Origin: Atrina japonica
Taxonomy: Eukaryota > Mollusca > Bivalvia > Pterioida > Pinnidae
NCBI GenBank assembly: GCA_030159075.1
Contig: BROG01000081.1
Location: 590,001 to 654,000 of the forward strand
DNA length: 64,000 bases
Direction of reading: 5' to 3'
In this document: positions 12,406 to 26,873 of the stretch, one piece after another
Numbering within the stretch: position 1 is the stretch's first letter
How the letters are laid out: the number at the start of each line of letters is the position of its first letter
Notes under the pieces: model-generated
The model's input: the letters and a program-made list of their open reading frames with translations, nothing else
Told to the model about the DNA's origin: nothing
Databases searched by the model: none
Program-made: the position numbers and the translations under genes

Positions 12406-13126
12406 CAATAAATCCTGTGGTATTCAAAACAATAGTTGAACGAGTTATCTTCGCGATAAGAGTGAAAAGTCTTGCCTAAATGCATTACAGTTATACTTGT
12501 ATTAAGTCCAAATAGCTTTACCTACAATGTGTATTCTTCTTAAATGTATCAATCAATTATTCTGTTTATTTGAGGAATTCAGTATTGCAACATACACATT
12601 TAATGTATATGCTAGCTACTTGATGACATGAGCATATCTTAATCGACTTGAAACATGAAGAAAAACAAAAGAATCTATTCTGAATCATTTTTCTGCATTT
12701 TCTTTTCAAAATATTTTCTATTATCATTACCGAGCACCTTGATACGAGATGCAAAATTACTGAAATGCAAATTAGGTTTTAAGTTTGTTTTGCAATTTGA
12801 GGTGGTAAGTGATCATGTTATGATGTTATAGTTCTAAATAAGAACGTTATAAGAAATGCTTCTTTTGGAAGTAAATCAATGAGTGTCACGTAAACTCAAA
12901 TATACAGGTGTTTGTTCATACGCACAAGTAACAGATTTAAACATTTAAATATCAGTAAAATCGTGATTTAAGTGCGGCCCATATTTAGCTACACGGCGGC
13001 AATTATGATCGGATGTGGCTTTTGTTACTTGGTTACATACTAACAAACGAAGAAATTAAATAAAGTCAGTCTTATTTCAGTGGATTTTGTGTAAACTTTT
13101 GTAGAATACAGAAATTACGAAGCATC

Positions 13127-15028
<1,902 letters not shown>

Positions 15029-17913
15029 CATTGGGACTTCCACTGAGAATCAATCAAAAATAAATTATGTTATTAAAAATGATATTGATTTTAAGATTTT
15101 GAAACATGACTGAAAGGCTGTGAAGAAAAAAGACTTGTTACAAGTAGAATGATACTTTCTGAATTATATCCTATTGATTATAACGTTTAAGTATTTCTGA
15201 ATTATCAGATACAATTAACGCAAAGCGATCAGCTTTAAGAGAAAAATATTTAAACTGAGAAAATTATCTTTATGTGTAACAAAAAGGTTTTGAAGATATT
15301 CTTTCAGTAGATTTATGTTTACCTGTTCATTATAGAGCAATGACGGAATATGTGTAAATAGGTAAGTGTTTTATGACGGGCTATAAATTGCTCGTGGAGA
15401 TAGGTACAAACATGGTAAATTTAGATTAAAATTGACCTGTATCGCTTTTTATTATAGTATGGGAATATTATCCTAATTTCAAGTCTGTGGTAAGATAATC
15501 ATTTAATTTATTTATTATCCAAACACTTTGTCCACAACGAACATAATGACAAATCATAATTATGATAATAAGAACAAGAGTACTGGTGATATGTGATTAT
15601 GAAATGTATGATTATATTGTTATTGTTTATGACTTTGTATGTAACTGATTACAAATATTATTTCATTCATTTCACTCGAATGAATCGCATTTAGATTGTT
15701 ATAGAATATACAGATATTGCTTTCGAAAATAAAGATGCATTTATCTGAAGGCAATGTTTGTACATTTATTTATTAACACTTATTTTATTTACTCATTTAG
15801 TTAGACTACTCGCTCGAAATGGTCGTTGATTCGTTTATAAAGATTGCAAGAAGGATTTATTCTCCGTTTGTTTCGATCTCATTGCAGACTCACAACGGGA
15901 TCCTACTTAGGTATTAACTAGTTACCTAGGATTTATATTACTATTTTGCACCTTGATTAGGTACCATCACCTGTGTCCGGCGACAATACTTGGACCCGGT
16001 GCCAACATTTGGACCTGGCACCATCACCTGGCAAAACTCTAAGACTCTAAAATGTTTACTTAACATGAACAAAAGGCATAAGAAAATTCTTTTTTCCGGG
16101 TCCAAATGTTTGTATTTTGAATATATGAATTTTAACTTAAACGTCTGGGTGCAATGTAGAAAAAACAAAATTTTATTAATTTCATTAACATTATTTCAAT
16201 GATTTTTCTTTCAAAAAGAAAAAAATCCTTAAGTATAGTCCTTAAAATTTTGAGTATGTACTCAAATTATTTTTGATATATCAGGAATATTTATTTAAAA
16301 TAAGCAAGGGTGGTCATCTATATATATGAGATTATGCAACAAATAGACACAATTGTTCCGTTGTTTACCCCAAAATTATCATCAAATGGGTAAAGATTGA
16401 ATATTTACTTAATTTTGGTGGCATCGGAACCAAATCTCATACCTGGATTTTCCAGAAGTCCACGGCAGTCGACAAGAAATTATTTTAAACCGATACGCCT
16501 TGTAAAGCCAAAGCTGACTGCATTGGCATCAGTTATAAGCACAGGTCAAAATTTGTAACACTTCGCCTAAAGCTGGTGACATATCTATACAAGTTAACAA
16601 TTCTCGTTGGGATGTTAAACAACAGTAAAACAAAACATTAAATGATATAAGTTCATTTACCAGCGAATTATATTGGATAATACAAATTGGTATAACTTCA
16701 TTTACAGTTGACATGTTTTTTTATGATACGTAGTTGAAAAATAATTAAAATCTTTTCTTCCAACAATTTTCACTTTAAATTTGACATCCAGCATTGGTCA
16801 AAAAATGGTCTGTTACCTACGTTTGAGTGTAACTTTGCGGTACATTTCCAAATAATTGGTACTTTTGCTTTTTCAAATTTGAAATAAAAAAAAATCTGAA
16901 AATTTAATCATGAAAAATCTTGAATTTTGGAATATTTCATTTACTGCAAACTCATCGAAATCTTTATACATCTGTAAGCATTTTCTTACTCCTGGGATTT
17001 CAGTTCACTCAGTGCCTAAACTGAATTCTGACTTATGACAATACATGTAATACAAATCACAACTAGGTTATTCTTCAACGAACATTGAAATGCATTTCTC
17101 ACACAGTGCATGTCAAGTTTTATTAAGAGGTACGAAATGGACTGATTTATGTTCACAGGATAACCGATGACGTTTGTGCGGTACTAGTATCTCCAGTGGT
17201 GATGACTGCGTAATCTCCCCGCAAAAATGACGTTTTCGCGGGATACGGTCCTCTAGCGTCATTTCATCAATAACAGAAACAATAGTCCTGCAAAACGTTA
17301 TCGGGTATCACGTGATACATGAATTAGTCGAATTTGAAACAGACGTCGGTACATTTGAAAGCAAACTAATTTTGTTTTCATTTATAAACAACAACAACAC
17401 TAACAACAAAAGAAAAGGAGAAAACAACTTCAAGCAATTAAAGAATAAACATTGCTAAAATAATACAACATTTCGCTTATTATCCACCATTGTAATGCAT
17501 TATGTTTCAGTGGCAAGCATGGTTCCTACTGTTAAATGCTTAAAATTCTTACATTCTATATATTCTTTCGAAAACTATGCAAGATTATGTGCATACAAAA
17601 CACATTGATATCTTTCCATCTCGCTTTCACTAGAATAGAATGAACAATTTCCAATACATATTGATCATATAATAGCATATAATTTAAGTTTCGTGCGTTA
17701 AACGATAAAGATACTGTATTACATCGTGGAATTGCAGCTCCTTCAATCAATGTCTATGTTTACACTGCAGCTTTGTTTAGTAAAATCAATTACGTTCTAG
17801 GTATCCCAATGTTATTTGATTTCATCATATAAACATAAGCTTTCACACCATCATCATTATTGGCGGCGTCGTCATTATCATTGACGTTTTCATCCTTGTC
17901 GTTGTCATGGTCG
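15029..17913. other. Gene-free AT-rich spacer
   Basis: Beyond the poly(A) signal of gene 3 nothing coding is supported. Short ORFs here (15990-16202, 16529-16714, 17556-17750) lack recognisable motifs and splice context. Confidence 0.55.
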
Positions 17914-17965
17914 GCAACACTATCATCATCATCATCATCATCATCATTTCCGTCAGTATTATATT

Positions 17966-18039
<74 letters not shown>

Positions 18040-18042
18040 ATT

Positions 18043-18074
<32 letters not shown>

Positions 18075-18150
18075 ATAGTTGTAGTAGTAGTAGTAGAAGT
18101 GATAGCAGTAGCTGGTTTTGTAGTTGTAGTAGTGACAGTTGTTGTTGTTT
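17914..18150. repeat. Trinucleotide microsatellite cluster
   Basis: Consecutive blocks of ATC, ATT and AGT trinucleotides. The opposite-strand poly-Thr/Asn and poly-Leu/Val ORFs are artefacts of these runs. Confidence 0.95.
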
Positions 18151-18625
18151 GATAGTACTGACATATCAGGGCGATACTGAAAGTTAATACCTTTAACATT
18201 TCAAAACCTTAAGGTTGACATGTATGTAAAGTTTATAAACCTTTGTAAGTAAATCCGTTATTCGACTATAAAACTATCAGTTACATGATATTCGGCTTCA
18301 GTAAGAGGCAATGAACTCATTGTGTTTATAATTGACATTTCATTTCGAGGACAAAAATCGTAAAACCTATTAATATTTGTAGAAAGCTCATGTTTTAGAT
18401 TTACATCTAAGTACGTCACTCCTCAAAAGGCAAACACAAAGCTTGACATTAAATCGATTTAGAGTTTGGAACATAATTACACAGCCTATCGAATTTGAGT
18501 ATGTTGAGTACCGTGTTTATACATATAAATGACCCGGCACTATATTTTGACATTTACGTTTTTACGCGGAAACATAAAAAGTACACGCTAGATCCTGCCC
18601 TTGGAATTATTCAGAGTATATTGTA

Positions 18626-19307
18626 ACTCTTCAGTGTCGATGCAATGGTTTCTTACCTTCATCATTGAATGACTGGATGTTCATTATGAATACACTAAAG
18701 TCAAAATTCAACATTACCAATCAATCCAGTCAAAATTTACAGACCGAATGACTGTACGTCACATTCTGGATGACCGGATGTTCACTGTGAATACAATATC
18801 ATATTCACTTAACTCAAAGTTAGCCATCAATCCAGTTAAAATGTACAGACTGAATGACTGTACGTCACATTCTGGATGACCGGATGTTCACTGTGAATAC
18901 AATTTCATATTCACTTAAGTCAAAGTTAGCCATCAATCCAGTTACAATGTACAGACCGAATGACTGTACGTCACATTCTGGATGACCGGATGTTCACTGT
19001 GAATACAATATCATATTCACTAAAGTCAAAGTTAGCCATCAATCCAGTTACAATGTACAGACCGAATGACTGTACGTCACATTCTGGATGACCGGATGTT
19101 CACTGTGAATACAATATCATATTCACTTAAGTCAAAGTTAGCCATCAATCCAGTTACAATGTACAGACCGAATGACTGTACGTCACATTCTGGATGACCG
19201 GATGTTCACTGTGAATACAATATCATATTCACTAAAGTCAAAGCTATTCATCAATCCAGTTAAATTGTGCAGATCCGATTGACTTAATAGCATCGACACT
19301 GAAGAGT
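18626..19307. mobile_element. TIR element with a 106-base tandem-repeat core
   Basis: ACTCTTCAGTGTCGATGC at 18626-18643 is repeated as a perfect inverted copy at 19290-19307. Between them lies a tandem array: the landmark TGACCGGATGTTCACTGTG recurs at 18771, 18877, 18983, 19089 and 19195, exactly 106 bases apart, with a diverged unit before the first. Total length is 682 bases, and there is no ORF. A CA microsatellite follows immediately. Inverted ends, a satellite core and an adjoining microsatellite resemble the Helentron-associated 'pearl'/HINE elements known from bivalves. That assignment is inference. Confidence 0.75.
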
Positions 19308-19311
19308 ATTA

Positions 19312-19420
19312 ATACACACACACACACGCGCGCGCGCACGCACGCACACACAAACACACACATACGCACACACAAACACACGCACAGACACACACATACG
19401 CACACACACGCACAGACACA

Positions 19421-19459
<39 letters not shown>
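19312..19459. repeat. (CA)n/(CG) compound microsatellite
   Basis: About 148 bases of CA repeat with GCGC and CAGA interruptions, directly next to the right inverted repeat of the 106-base-core element. Confidence 0.95.
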
Positions 19460-19463
<4 letters not shown>

Positions 19464-19555
19464 ATAGTCCGATTATTAAATAATCACCAGTAAAATTGAA
19501 TCCGTTTGCAAGTTATTTCCCCTTTGTGTAAACAAGGAAATCCTTGTTTTTTGTG

Positions 19556-19700
19556 CAGTTAAGGTTTTGACTGTCCAGTCAAGGTTATAGTTAAGGTTTT
19601 GTCTATCCAGTTTAAGTTATAGTTAGGTTTTGTCCGCCCAGTTAAGTTATAGTTAAGGTTTTGTCCGCCTAGTTAAGGTTATAGTTAAGGTTTTGTCATT
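19556..19700 (+). repeat. Short tandem repeat, about 35-base unit
   Basis: About four units of TTAAGGTTTTGTCYRYCCAG plus TTAAGGTTATAG, with small indels between copies. Confidence 0.75.
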
Positions 19701-20904
19701 GATTGAACTCACCGTTTTGCTAAATATTTCATGTTAGGGTTTTGACCAAAGTAATACTCTTAGATAACTTGCGATCATATAGTGTCCTTGAAGGGCACTT
19801 GTATCATTTCAGAAACTTTTTAAGTACCGGTTTGCCTTAGAATCACTCAAACAATTGTTCATTTATGTTTCATATGTATGTATAATGCATGTTTATGGGG
19901 AATAGCTACCTTAGCAGCGTGATGACCCTCAGCTAAAAAAATGCTAAAATTTCTTATTTAGAAAAACTGCACGTGAAGATATAGAAATATTATCGATACA
20001 AAAAAATGTTTCAATATACATGTACATGTATTTCCCTCAATACTTAACAAAGAAAGATAACTGAACAGGAGTACAATATTTTGCTATTTTTGCTATGTGG
20101 TTAAAAAGTGTGAATTAAACATTTTTTGTACGTACGTTTAATTTCATATATAAAGTAAAGTTGATTGCACAAAATGTAAGTATGTTTTTTTCGGAAACAT
20201 TCTTGATACGATCGGGACATTTGTGCTGCTTTCGAAGTAAATTTTATATATTCAAGCTGCTTTCTGTTTGAATTCTTGAATTTCTAACCATATTCGGTGA
20301 CATTTCTAGAAGCGATCTGACTGCATTTGAAGTGTATTCGTACAGTATTCGAACGGCATTCTTACAAAGCTGTACGAATAGATGTCAATTTGATTGCCTC
20401 CGGAATGTGGCCCAAATTTTGTTTTCCGGCTGGTTCTGCCTAATTCCTGCTGACTCCGAATAAGTGTGACGGGGGTGTAATTTGTCGTATTCTCAAAAAT
20501 TTGTAGTTTTGATTGTCCATTGGTATTTTTTCATTTTTACTTCCACCTATTTGAAAGAAAATGGACATTCTCCATATAAGCCTGACATAGCTCTAAACGA
20601 TTTTGTTTTAATTTTTCCACTTCAAGAAAAGCCTTAGTATGCGCCAATATAAAAGTCGACACGCTGCTTTACGGTGTATGAGAGGTATACCTAAAAAGAA
20701 TTTTAATTTGAATATCAAGATTTTGAAAGTGTTTTCAGGCCAAACGATATTATTTCAAAGGACTAATCTAACTGTTTGGAAGTGTACGACACTAATTTTA
20801 TTAGCGCGAAACAAGTTCAGAGTTTTATAAGTGATTAACGGAAGTGTATTATGATATAAGTCCAGTGTGTCAGTTATCATATGAAACAGAATGTATAAAA
20901 AATC

Positions 20905-22040
20905 TCATATGCCAAAGTAAAAATCTTTAGGATGTCCAGGATATAGATACGAACATATACCAAAGTAAAAATCTTTAAGATGTCCGAGATATAGATATGA
21001 ACATATTCCAAAGTAAAAATCTTTAGAATGTGCAGGATAAAGATACGAATCTTGTAAAAGTTGGACAAACACGGACCTATGGAAATCAAGAGGTGGGATC
21101 AGGTGCCATGGAAGAGTAAGCATCCATTGTCGGCCGGTCACACCCGTCGTGAGTTTACAGTCAAATTAAAATGAAATACGTGAGGAACGAATCCTCGTCA
21201 CAATTGGTACAGACGTCTCAACAACCTCTGTCGAACAAGTAACTCAACATTTCACTTCGTGAAATAGAGCAATCCAAACAAAATCATATTATATAATTTG
21301 CGGAACGTTGACATCAAACGCGGTTTTCGATATCCCTGTGTCAACAATGTGTTAATAAGTAGTTAACCTCTGTATATGAAATGTCCATATGTTAAACACG
21401 CCTTTAAATATCGGATCATTTGTGAAATATAAACTCCATATGCAGGCGATTGTGGTATATTACTATTAAAATGCTGCAAAATTCGAAATTGTCGCGTTTG
21501 TCGTATAGCTTAGTTGTTAATTTCCCGTCTGCGTCTATAGTAAGTAAAATGTCTAAGTATGAAGCGTGTGTGATCGATTCTGTTATATCTTTAATTTCTA
21601 GTTCGCTTTGACATATCGCATTGACATATGTATGAAAATTGCCATTATTAATTGACAAAACTTCGTCGATATATCTAAATGTCAAATTAAAGGTCACCGC
21701 AAGCTTGTTTTTTTCTTTTGATTCAGTAGATTCTGAATTCAGTCTGCTTCATATGAATAAAGGAACATGAAAGCCAATAAAGGGGCATAATAGGTACCCA
21801 TAGGAATGCCGATTATTTGTTGAAAGAGGACGTCTCCGAACATTACAAATATATTGTCTATTAGAACTTCCAGTATCTTTTTTATATTAACTTCAGTGTA
21901 TTTATGTGTTTTAGAGTGATGTCGGACAAAATAAGTGTCATGGTAACCAATCAATAGATATTTGAATTTTCGGGTACCACCTTTAGTGAAAAAACAGTTG
22001 TCTATGATGTTAAAATGTCTGTCTTCTAATTTTGATAAAA
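20905..22040 (-). pseudogene. Penelope-like retroelement RT, dead copy
   Basis: Minus-strand peptides read IGYHDTYFVRHHS, then FGDVLFQQIIGIPMGTYYAP and FLYSYEAD, then after a frame change FRYIDEVLSINN, ELEIKDITES, YLDILL and LTTKLYDKRD. These are the ordered blocks of a reverse transcriptase of the Penelope-like kind common in mollusc and coral genomes. The catalytic Y-x-D-D is altered (YIDE), and frameshifts and stops break the frame, so it is inactive. The 3' end (20905-21060) carries three copies of a roughly 49-base repeat built on CCAAAGTAAAAATCTTTA, then a conserved tail (ACAAACACGGACC, GGTCACACCCG). No GIY-YIG endonuclease was seen. The exact RT clade is not certain. Confidence 0.7.
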
Positions 22041-22598
22041 GATGTATAAAAATGTTATACAGTTACATGAAACGTTCACTTAATGAGTAGTCATTTTATA
22101 TTTAACACAATTCAATACTTTATTTTATTGACAAACATAAAACGAGGTAAATTACTTTATTTTATTGATGAAAATCTATCATGAATAGTTGTAGGAGCCT
22201 TTTATTGACAAATTAAAACAACAAATATCCAATGCAACATAATCTGACCGTCATAATTAAAACTATAATGTTTAATCATCAACCCCCGAAAACTCCTGTG
22301 TGGACTTTTCTGTAAACAATGATTTAGGCCAGTCTAAATGTGCCTTTAGGGGTAAATGAGTTAGACTTGTAATATTCAAATGAGTGCATTGATTAAACTT
22401 GCAAAACGGCACCTAAAAGAACTTTTGGCTGTTTTTGGACAGATGATAAATAAATTTCCTTAAAATGTTTGCTACATTGAAATAGATATATAAAAACTGT
22501 AAATATTCTAATGTATTAAGAAAAAAATTAGAATATATGTTTGACAAAATAACTATTAAATTTGGAAACGATTCAGACTTAAGGCAGCGTTTAATTAA
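22041..22598. other. Gene-free spacer
   Basis: AT-rich sequence with no supported coding region. It may include further eroded retroelement sequence next to the RT fragment. Confidence 0.4.
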
Positions 22599-22794
22599 AG
22601 GGGCATTAGCTGTGATTTCTTTCAAAAATATTATTTGCTCTTTTAACCACTTAGATTAATATACAATAACAAAAAAGAGATATACACAGACATGAACATT
22701 CTTAAATTCGTATATATTTTGTGAAAATTGAGAAACACCGGTTTGGCACTCAGCCTTTCGAAATTTGTTTTTGGTAAACACAGTTAATGCCCCT
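22599..22794 (+). mobile_element. Intact TTAA-flanked MITE (196 bases)
   Basis: Terminal inverted repeats AGGGGCATTAGCTGTG and CACAGTTAATGCCCCT match at 15 of 16 positions. TTAA occurs immediately outside both ends (22595-22598 and 22795-22798). The TTAA duplication is the hallmark of piggyBac-type transposition, so this is probably a non-autonomous piggyBac-mobilised element. Other copies or fragments are at 228, 11930, 40288 and 52640. The interior has no ORF. Confidence 0.8.
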
Positions 22795-23289
22795 TTAAGC
22801 ATATTGTATTACCTTTGTAACAGTTTATTTCATGAATTGTTTTATTCCAACTTTTTCCTTGTTTCAATAAATCATTAATTTTCCACAAAAAATGTGACAG
22901 GTACTAAAAACAATGAATTGTATTATTTTTTATCATTCATGAAAACACGTAACTTTGTCTGCTATCTTCATCAGCTTTACCCCGGAAACTGTGAGACCAT
23001 CGATATTATGGAATTTCGCCAGATATTGTGACATCATGTTATGTAGTGTAATGTCATATGATGATGATTTGCAATTATTTATTGATTTATTGTTGATGAA
23101 TACTATTAAAATGTATTATCATTGATAAAACGATATTGTCTCTCATTTCTTTTGTTTCATTATATTGAACCTGTTATATACTCACTCTATCATTTGATAT
23201 CACTTAGGTTTGATCGGGTGTCTCAAGATAGAACAGTATACGTGTCATAGTGTTATCAATATATTAAAGGCGTAGATATCAAAGTATTA

Positions 23290-23395
23290 ATGGTCAGGCG
23301 GTTCCGGAGACAATATCCTAATCTTGTATACATTGGACAAACATGGAGCACTGGAAATCTAGAGGTAGGAGCAGGTGCCTTGGAGGAAAGCTATT
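23290..23395 (-). repeat. Relic of the Penelope-like element tail
   Basis: ATTGGACAAACATGGAGCAC, then AGGTAGGAGCAGGTGCCTTGG, matches the tail that follows the RT copies at 20905-21200 and 44601-44800. Only the tail remains. Confidence 0.5.
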
Positions 23396-23639
23396 ATAGA
23401 CTTTAGAGATATACACACGCAACTACGCAACACCTATTCTATAGTTATCAGGACAGAAAATAGCAATTGATTTTTCTGTAATTTCGGATGTTCAAAGTTA
23501 TAATACTAAGATATTACACGATATTTACCCTAACCATGACAACGGCATAGATTGATAAATAATATATAAATGGAGATGTCCAAGCTCGTGATCCATTTAT
23601 AGTATATTTATCTAACTACAAAAGCTTTCAAAACTACGC

Positions 23640-23943
23640 CATAGTTCACAAGTCTAAGAAAATAGAAAATACCATACCATAACAGACTAAGATAAAATAC
23701 TATGTACCGTAATACCCTAACAGACTTAAAGAAAATATAATACCATAATACCCTAGTTTGAAAAAATAGAAAATACATATCATTATATATTAGTCTAAGA
23801 CAGTACTATGCCCTGGTATCCTAGTCTAAGACCATACCATACCATACCATACCATACCATACCATACCATAATAGAATAGTCTAAGAAAATAGAAAATAC
23901 CATAATATCCTAGTCCTGATATGCCCTGATATCCTAGTCTAAG
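23640..23943. repeat. Left part of the ACCATA/CTAGTCTAAGA satellite
   Basis: Degenerate copies of a roughly 30-base unit (ACCATAATA-x-CTAGTCTAAGA-AAATA). They include a pure (ACCAT)n run near 23827-23869. The array continues after the 2.9-kb insertion, at 26874. Confidence 0.85.
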
Positions 23944-26873
23944 AGGACAGACACCACCAAATATTTTCCCATAGGCCTCAATGCTAATTTACAAAACTTC
24001 AGGTCACTGTCACTCCCACGTTTATTAAATCTGGGTCAAATAAGTACCCTGTGCTGAAAGATCAATATTTTTGATAACAAAATATGTAATCAAAAGTATA
24101 GGTTGCCATTGAATTTTTACTTCAAATTTTCACTTGTTTACAACTCGTAGTATTCCGCACCAAAGGAAAATATCTATTCTCATATGACCCCTCCCTTTCA
24201 ATTTTCAACCATCAACCCTATAATTTTCAAAGTACTACCAATATTCATGTATCTTTTTTATCACCTTTATTTCACTTATTAATGGCAAAAACTAATTTTT
24301 TCATTTAATGACCAATCAGATCGCTGGGCTCATTTTACCCTCCGCACAACTTTGGGTGTCCAAAATGTCTGCGCCCATGTTGTAAACAAAGCAGGTGTTT
24401 TTCCTATAGATTTATCCAAAACATTGCCAAAAATGGTCATTTTGCATTTTTTGGAAATCTCACTAACTGTACACCAAGCCCCCTTAATAATAAGGATGGG
24501 AACCCAACCTGAAGAGAAACACAGTCTATAATGTGTCACACCCCTACCTCTCAATCCCTTTCATTGATATTAACAAATAAATGCATTATATGAAGAAGTT
24601 GTCTGTTTTTCTTTCATGATTTTCATTCAGAATTGTTTGTAACACATATACTTCATTATTTTGAATGATTTCATACCATTATTTACCAATATTGACCATG
24701 ATATCAAATAAGGGTAGACGGTACCCCTTAATAATGGAAAAAGTGACAAAATATACCATTTTCTTCACAAAAACTTAAAATTGGGATCATTGCTTAATGA
24801 GCATGGAACCAATTAGGCACCAGAAGTAAAGAAGAATTTCTGAAGCTCACTTAAAAGTAAACCATGTCATTTTTTATATCATCAAATTGCTTTTATTGAC
24901 AAGGAATGAAGTGCACCCTTTAATAAAAGTGTAAAACTTCTGGGAGGGGATACCCTTACATACAACACATTTCAATAGACTTATTGTGTTCATTTATATA
25001 AAATATGTTATGTAATCATTTTCAGACATGTCCATGTTTTGTTTCATCCCTTAATTACAGTCTCATCATGTAAGTTATTAAATACAGAGGGCAGATAACT
25101 GAGTCTGACTTTATAAATGGTGACACTTAAATGGTGCCAAATGCTAGTCAAATTGCTTTTAAAAGGATATGACATATTTATAGTTCTGTTTCAGATGAAA
25201 AACTAAGTCAAATTTTAATTATACTAAGTTTTGAAACCAGTAAAAGTCAATATCAGGTGTTAATTTTTGTCTGGTATGACCCCAAGAGAGTGTTAAGTGA
25301 CATTTGCTGGAAGGGGGGGGGGGGGTGTAAAAAAGGTGATTCAAACAAAAAATGCATGACTGAAAATTAGAAAACTTATGAAAACATGCAACTTGAATGA
25401 ATATTAGATGAGTTAATACAGAAAAAAATTAAATGGATACTTTATAATTATCTTTACAGGTACTTGAGTATGATAATTAGATAAAAAATCTCTTATTGGA
25501 CAATATTTCCTGGATTTAAGAAATTGAAATATTCCTTCTACAGGTTAAAATGTTGATAGATTATGAAAAAAATGTTAAAACGCCCTATTTCTAAAGAGTT
25601 TTTTTATTGACAAATTATCTTTTACCCAAATTTAACACAATATGACCTAACCACAAAGTGGAAATTCTTTTGTACAGATCAGCATAAAGGGGGGGGGGGT
25701 ATTTAGATTAATTTTTATACTGTTTACAGTGTATATGGCATGATGAAATATTTTACTGATGAGACTTAAATGCTGAAATGCAGTTTAATACAATTTTCTT
25801 AAAAATGAGATGGTTCTTACCCTTCAGATACAGTACATATATAGAGCTAAAGGTACAAAATACACTGCACGAGTAAAATGACAAGGTCCAATATGTAGAT
25901 TTTGCCCTCAAAAGAAGAAAATCAACCAGTCTTTACCTCAAAAAGGTCTGATTTTAATTCAAATGAGTTAAAATTTACAATATAAACATCATTTCAAAAA
26001 TATTTTGCTAAAATTAGTCACTATGCATAACCATAACTATGATTTTTTATCAAAGAACATGTGCATGTTTGTATAGGAGAGGGTGGGGTATACTTGAATT
26101 TTCCAAGTACAGATGGAATTTTGACCAATAAATGATAAAATATTAGTTCTAGGTGTAATATAAAACATACAGATAAAATTAAGAGATCTCAATATGCAAC
26201 AAATGCATAATAATGTGTGTAGAGGCAGCACACCTATTAAATTTGCACCTTGTGGACCCCCAACAGGTGCCCCATTTCATAGAGACCCTCAAATCTGTTT
26301 GAAAGTATGAGTAAAAGTGAATGAATTGCAATTTAGGTGATAAAAATTAGAGAAATGACTTATTTTAAGGCTTCATCCAGCCTACATGTGCCAAATGTCA
26401 ATTTCTCTATAGGACAGACACCACCAAATATTTTCCCATAGGCCTCAATGCTAATTTACAAAACTTCAGGTCACTGTCACTCCCACGTTTATTAAATCTG
26501 GGTCAAATAAGTACCATGTGCTGAAAGATCAATATTTTTGATAACAAAATATGCAATCAAAAGTATAGGTTGCCGTTGAATTTTTACTTCAAATTTTCAC
26601 TTGTTTACAACTCGTAGTATTCCGCACCAAAGGAAAATATCTATTCTCATATGACCCCTCCCTTTCAATTTTCAACCGTCAATCCTATAATTTTCAAAGT
26701 ACTACCAATATTCATGTATCTTTTTTATCACCTTTATTTCACTTATTAATGGCAAAACTAATTTTTTCATTTAATGACCAATCAGATCGCTGGGCTCATT
26801 TTACCCTCCGCACAACTTTGGGTGTCCAAAATGTCTGCACCCATGTTGTAAACAAAGCAGGTGTTTTTCCTAT
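23944..26873. mobile_element. 2.9-kb element with 464-base terminal direct repeats
   Basis: The segment 23944-24407 recurs at 26411-26873 with about seven differences by eye (start AGGACAGACACCACC, end GTGTTTTTCCTAT). The roughly 2.0-kb interior has no ORF, only AT-rich DNA with G tracts near 25313 and 25688. On both sides it is embedded in the same ACCATA/CTAGTCTAAGA satellite, so it looks like a discrete insertion. The organisation suggests a non-autonomous LTR-type element. However, the ends do not show TG...CA, no primer-binding site or polypurine tract is clear, and at most 1-2 bases look duplicated. A tandem duplication of a single copy is an alternative. Confidence 0.65.

Noticed and set aside
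19244..19453. Cys-Val repeat ORF
   Set aside because: Translation of the CA microsatellite.
23944..26873. Definite LTR retrotransposon
   Set aside because: No TG/CA termini, no primer-binding site or polypurine tract, no gag-pol and no clear target duplication; kept only as an unclassified direct-repeat element.
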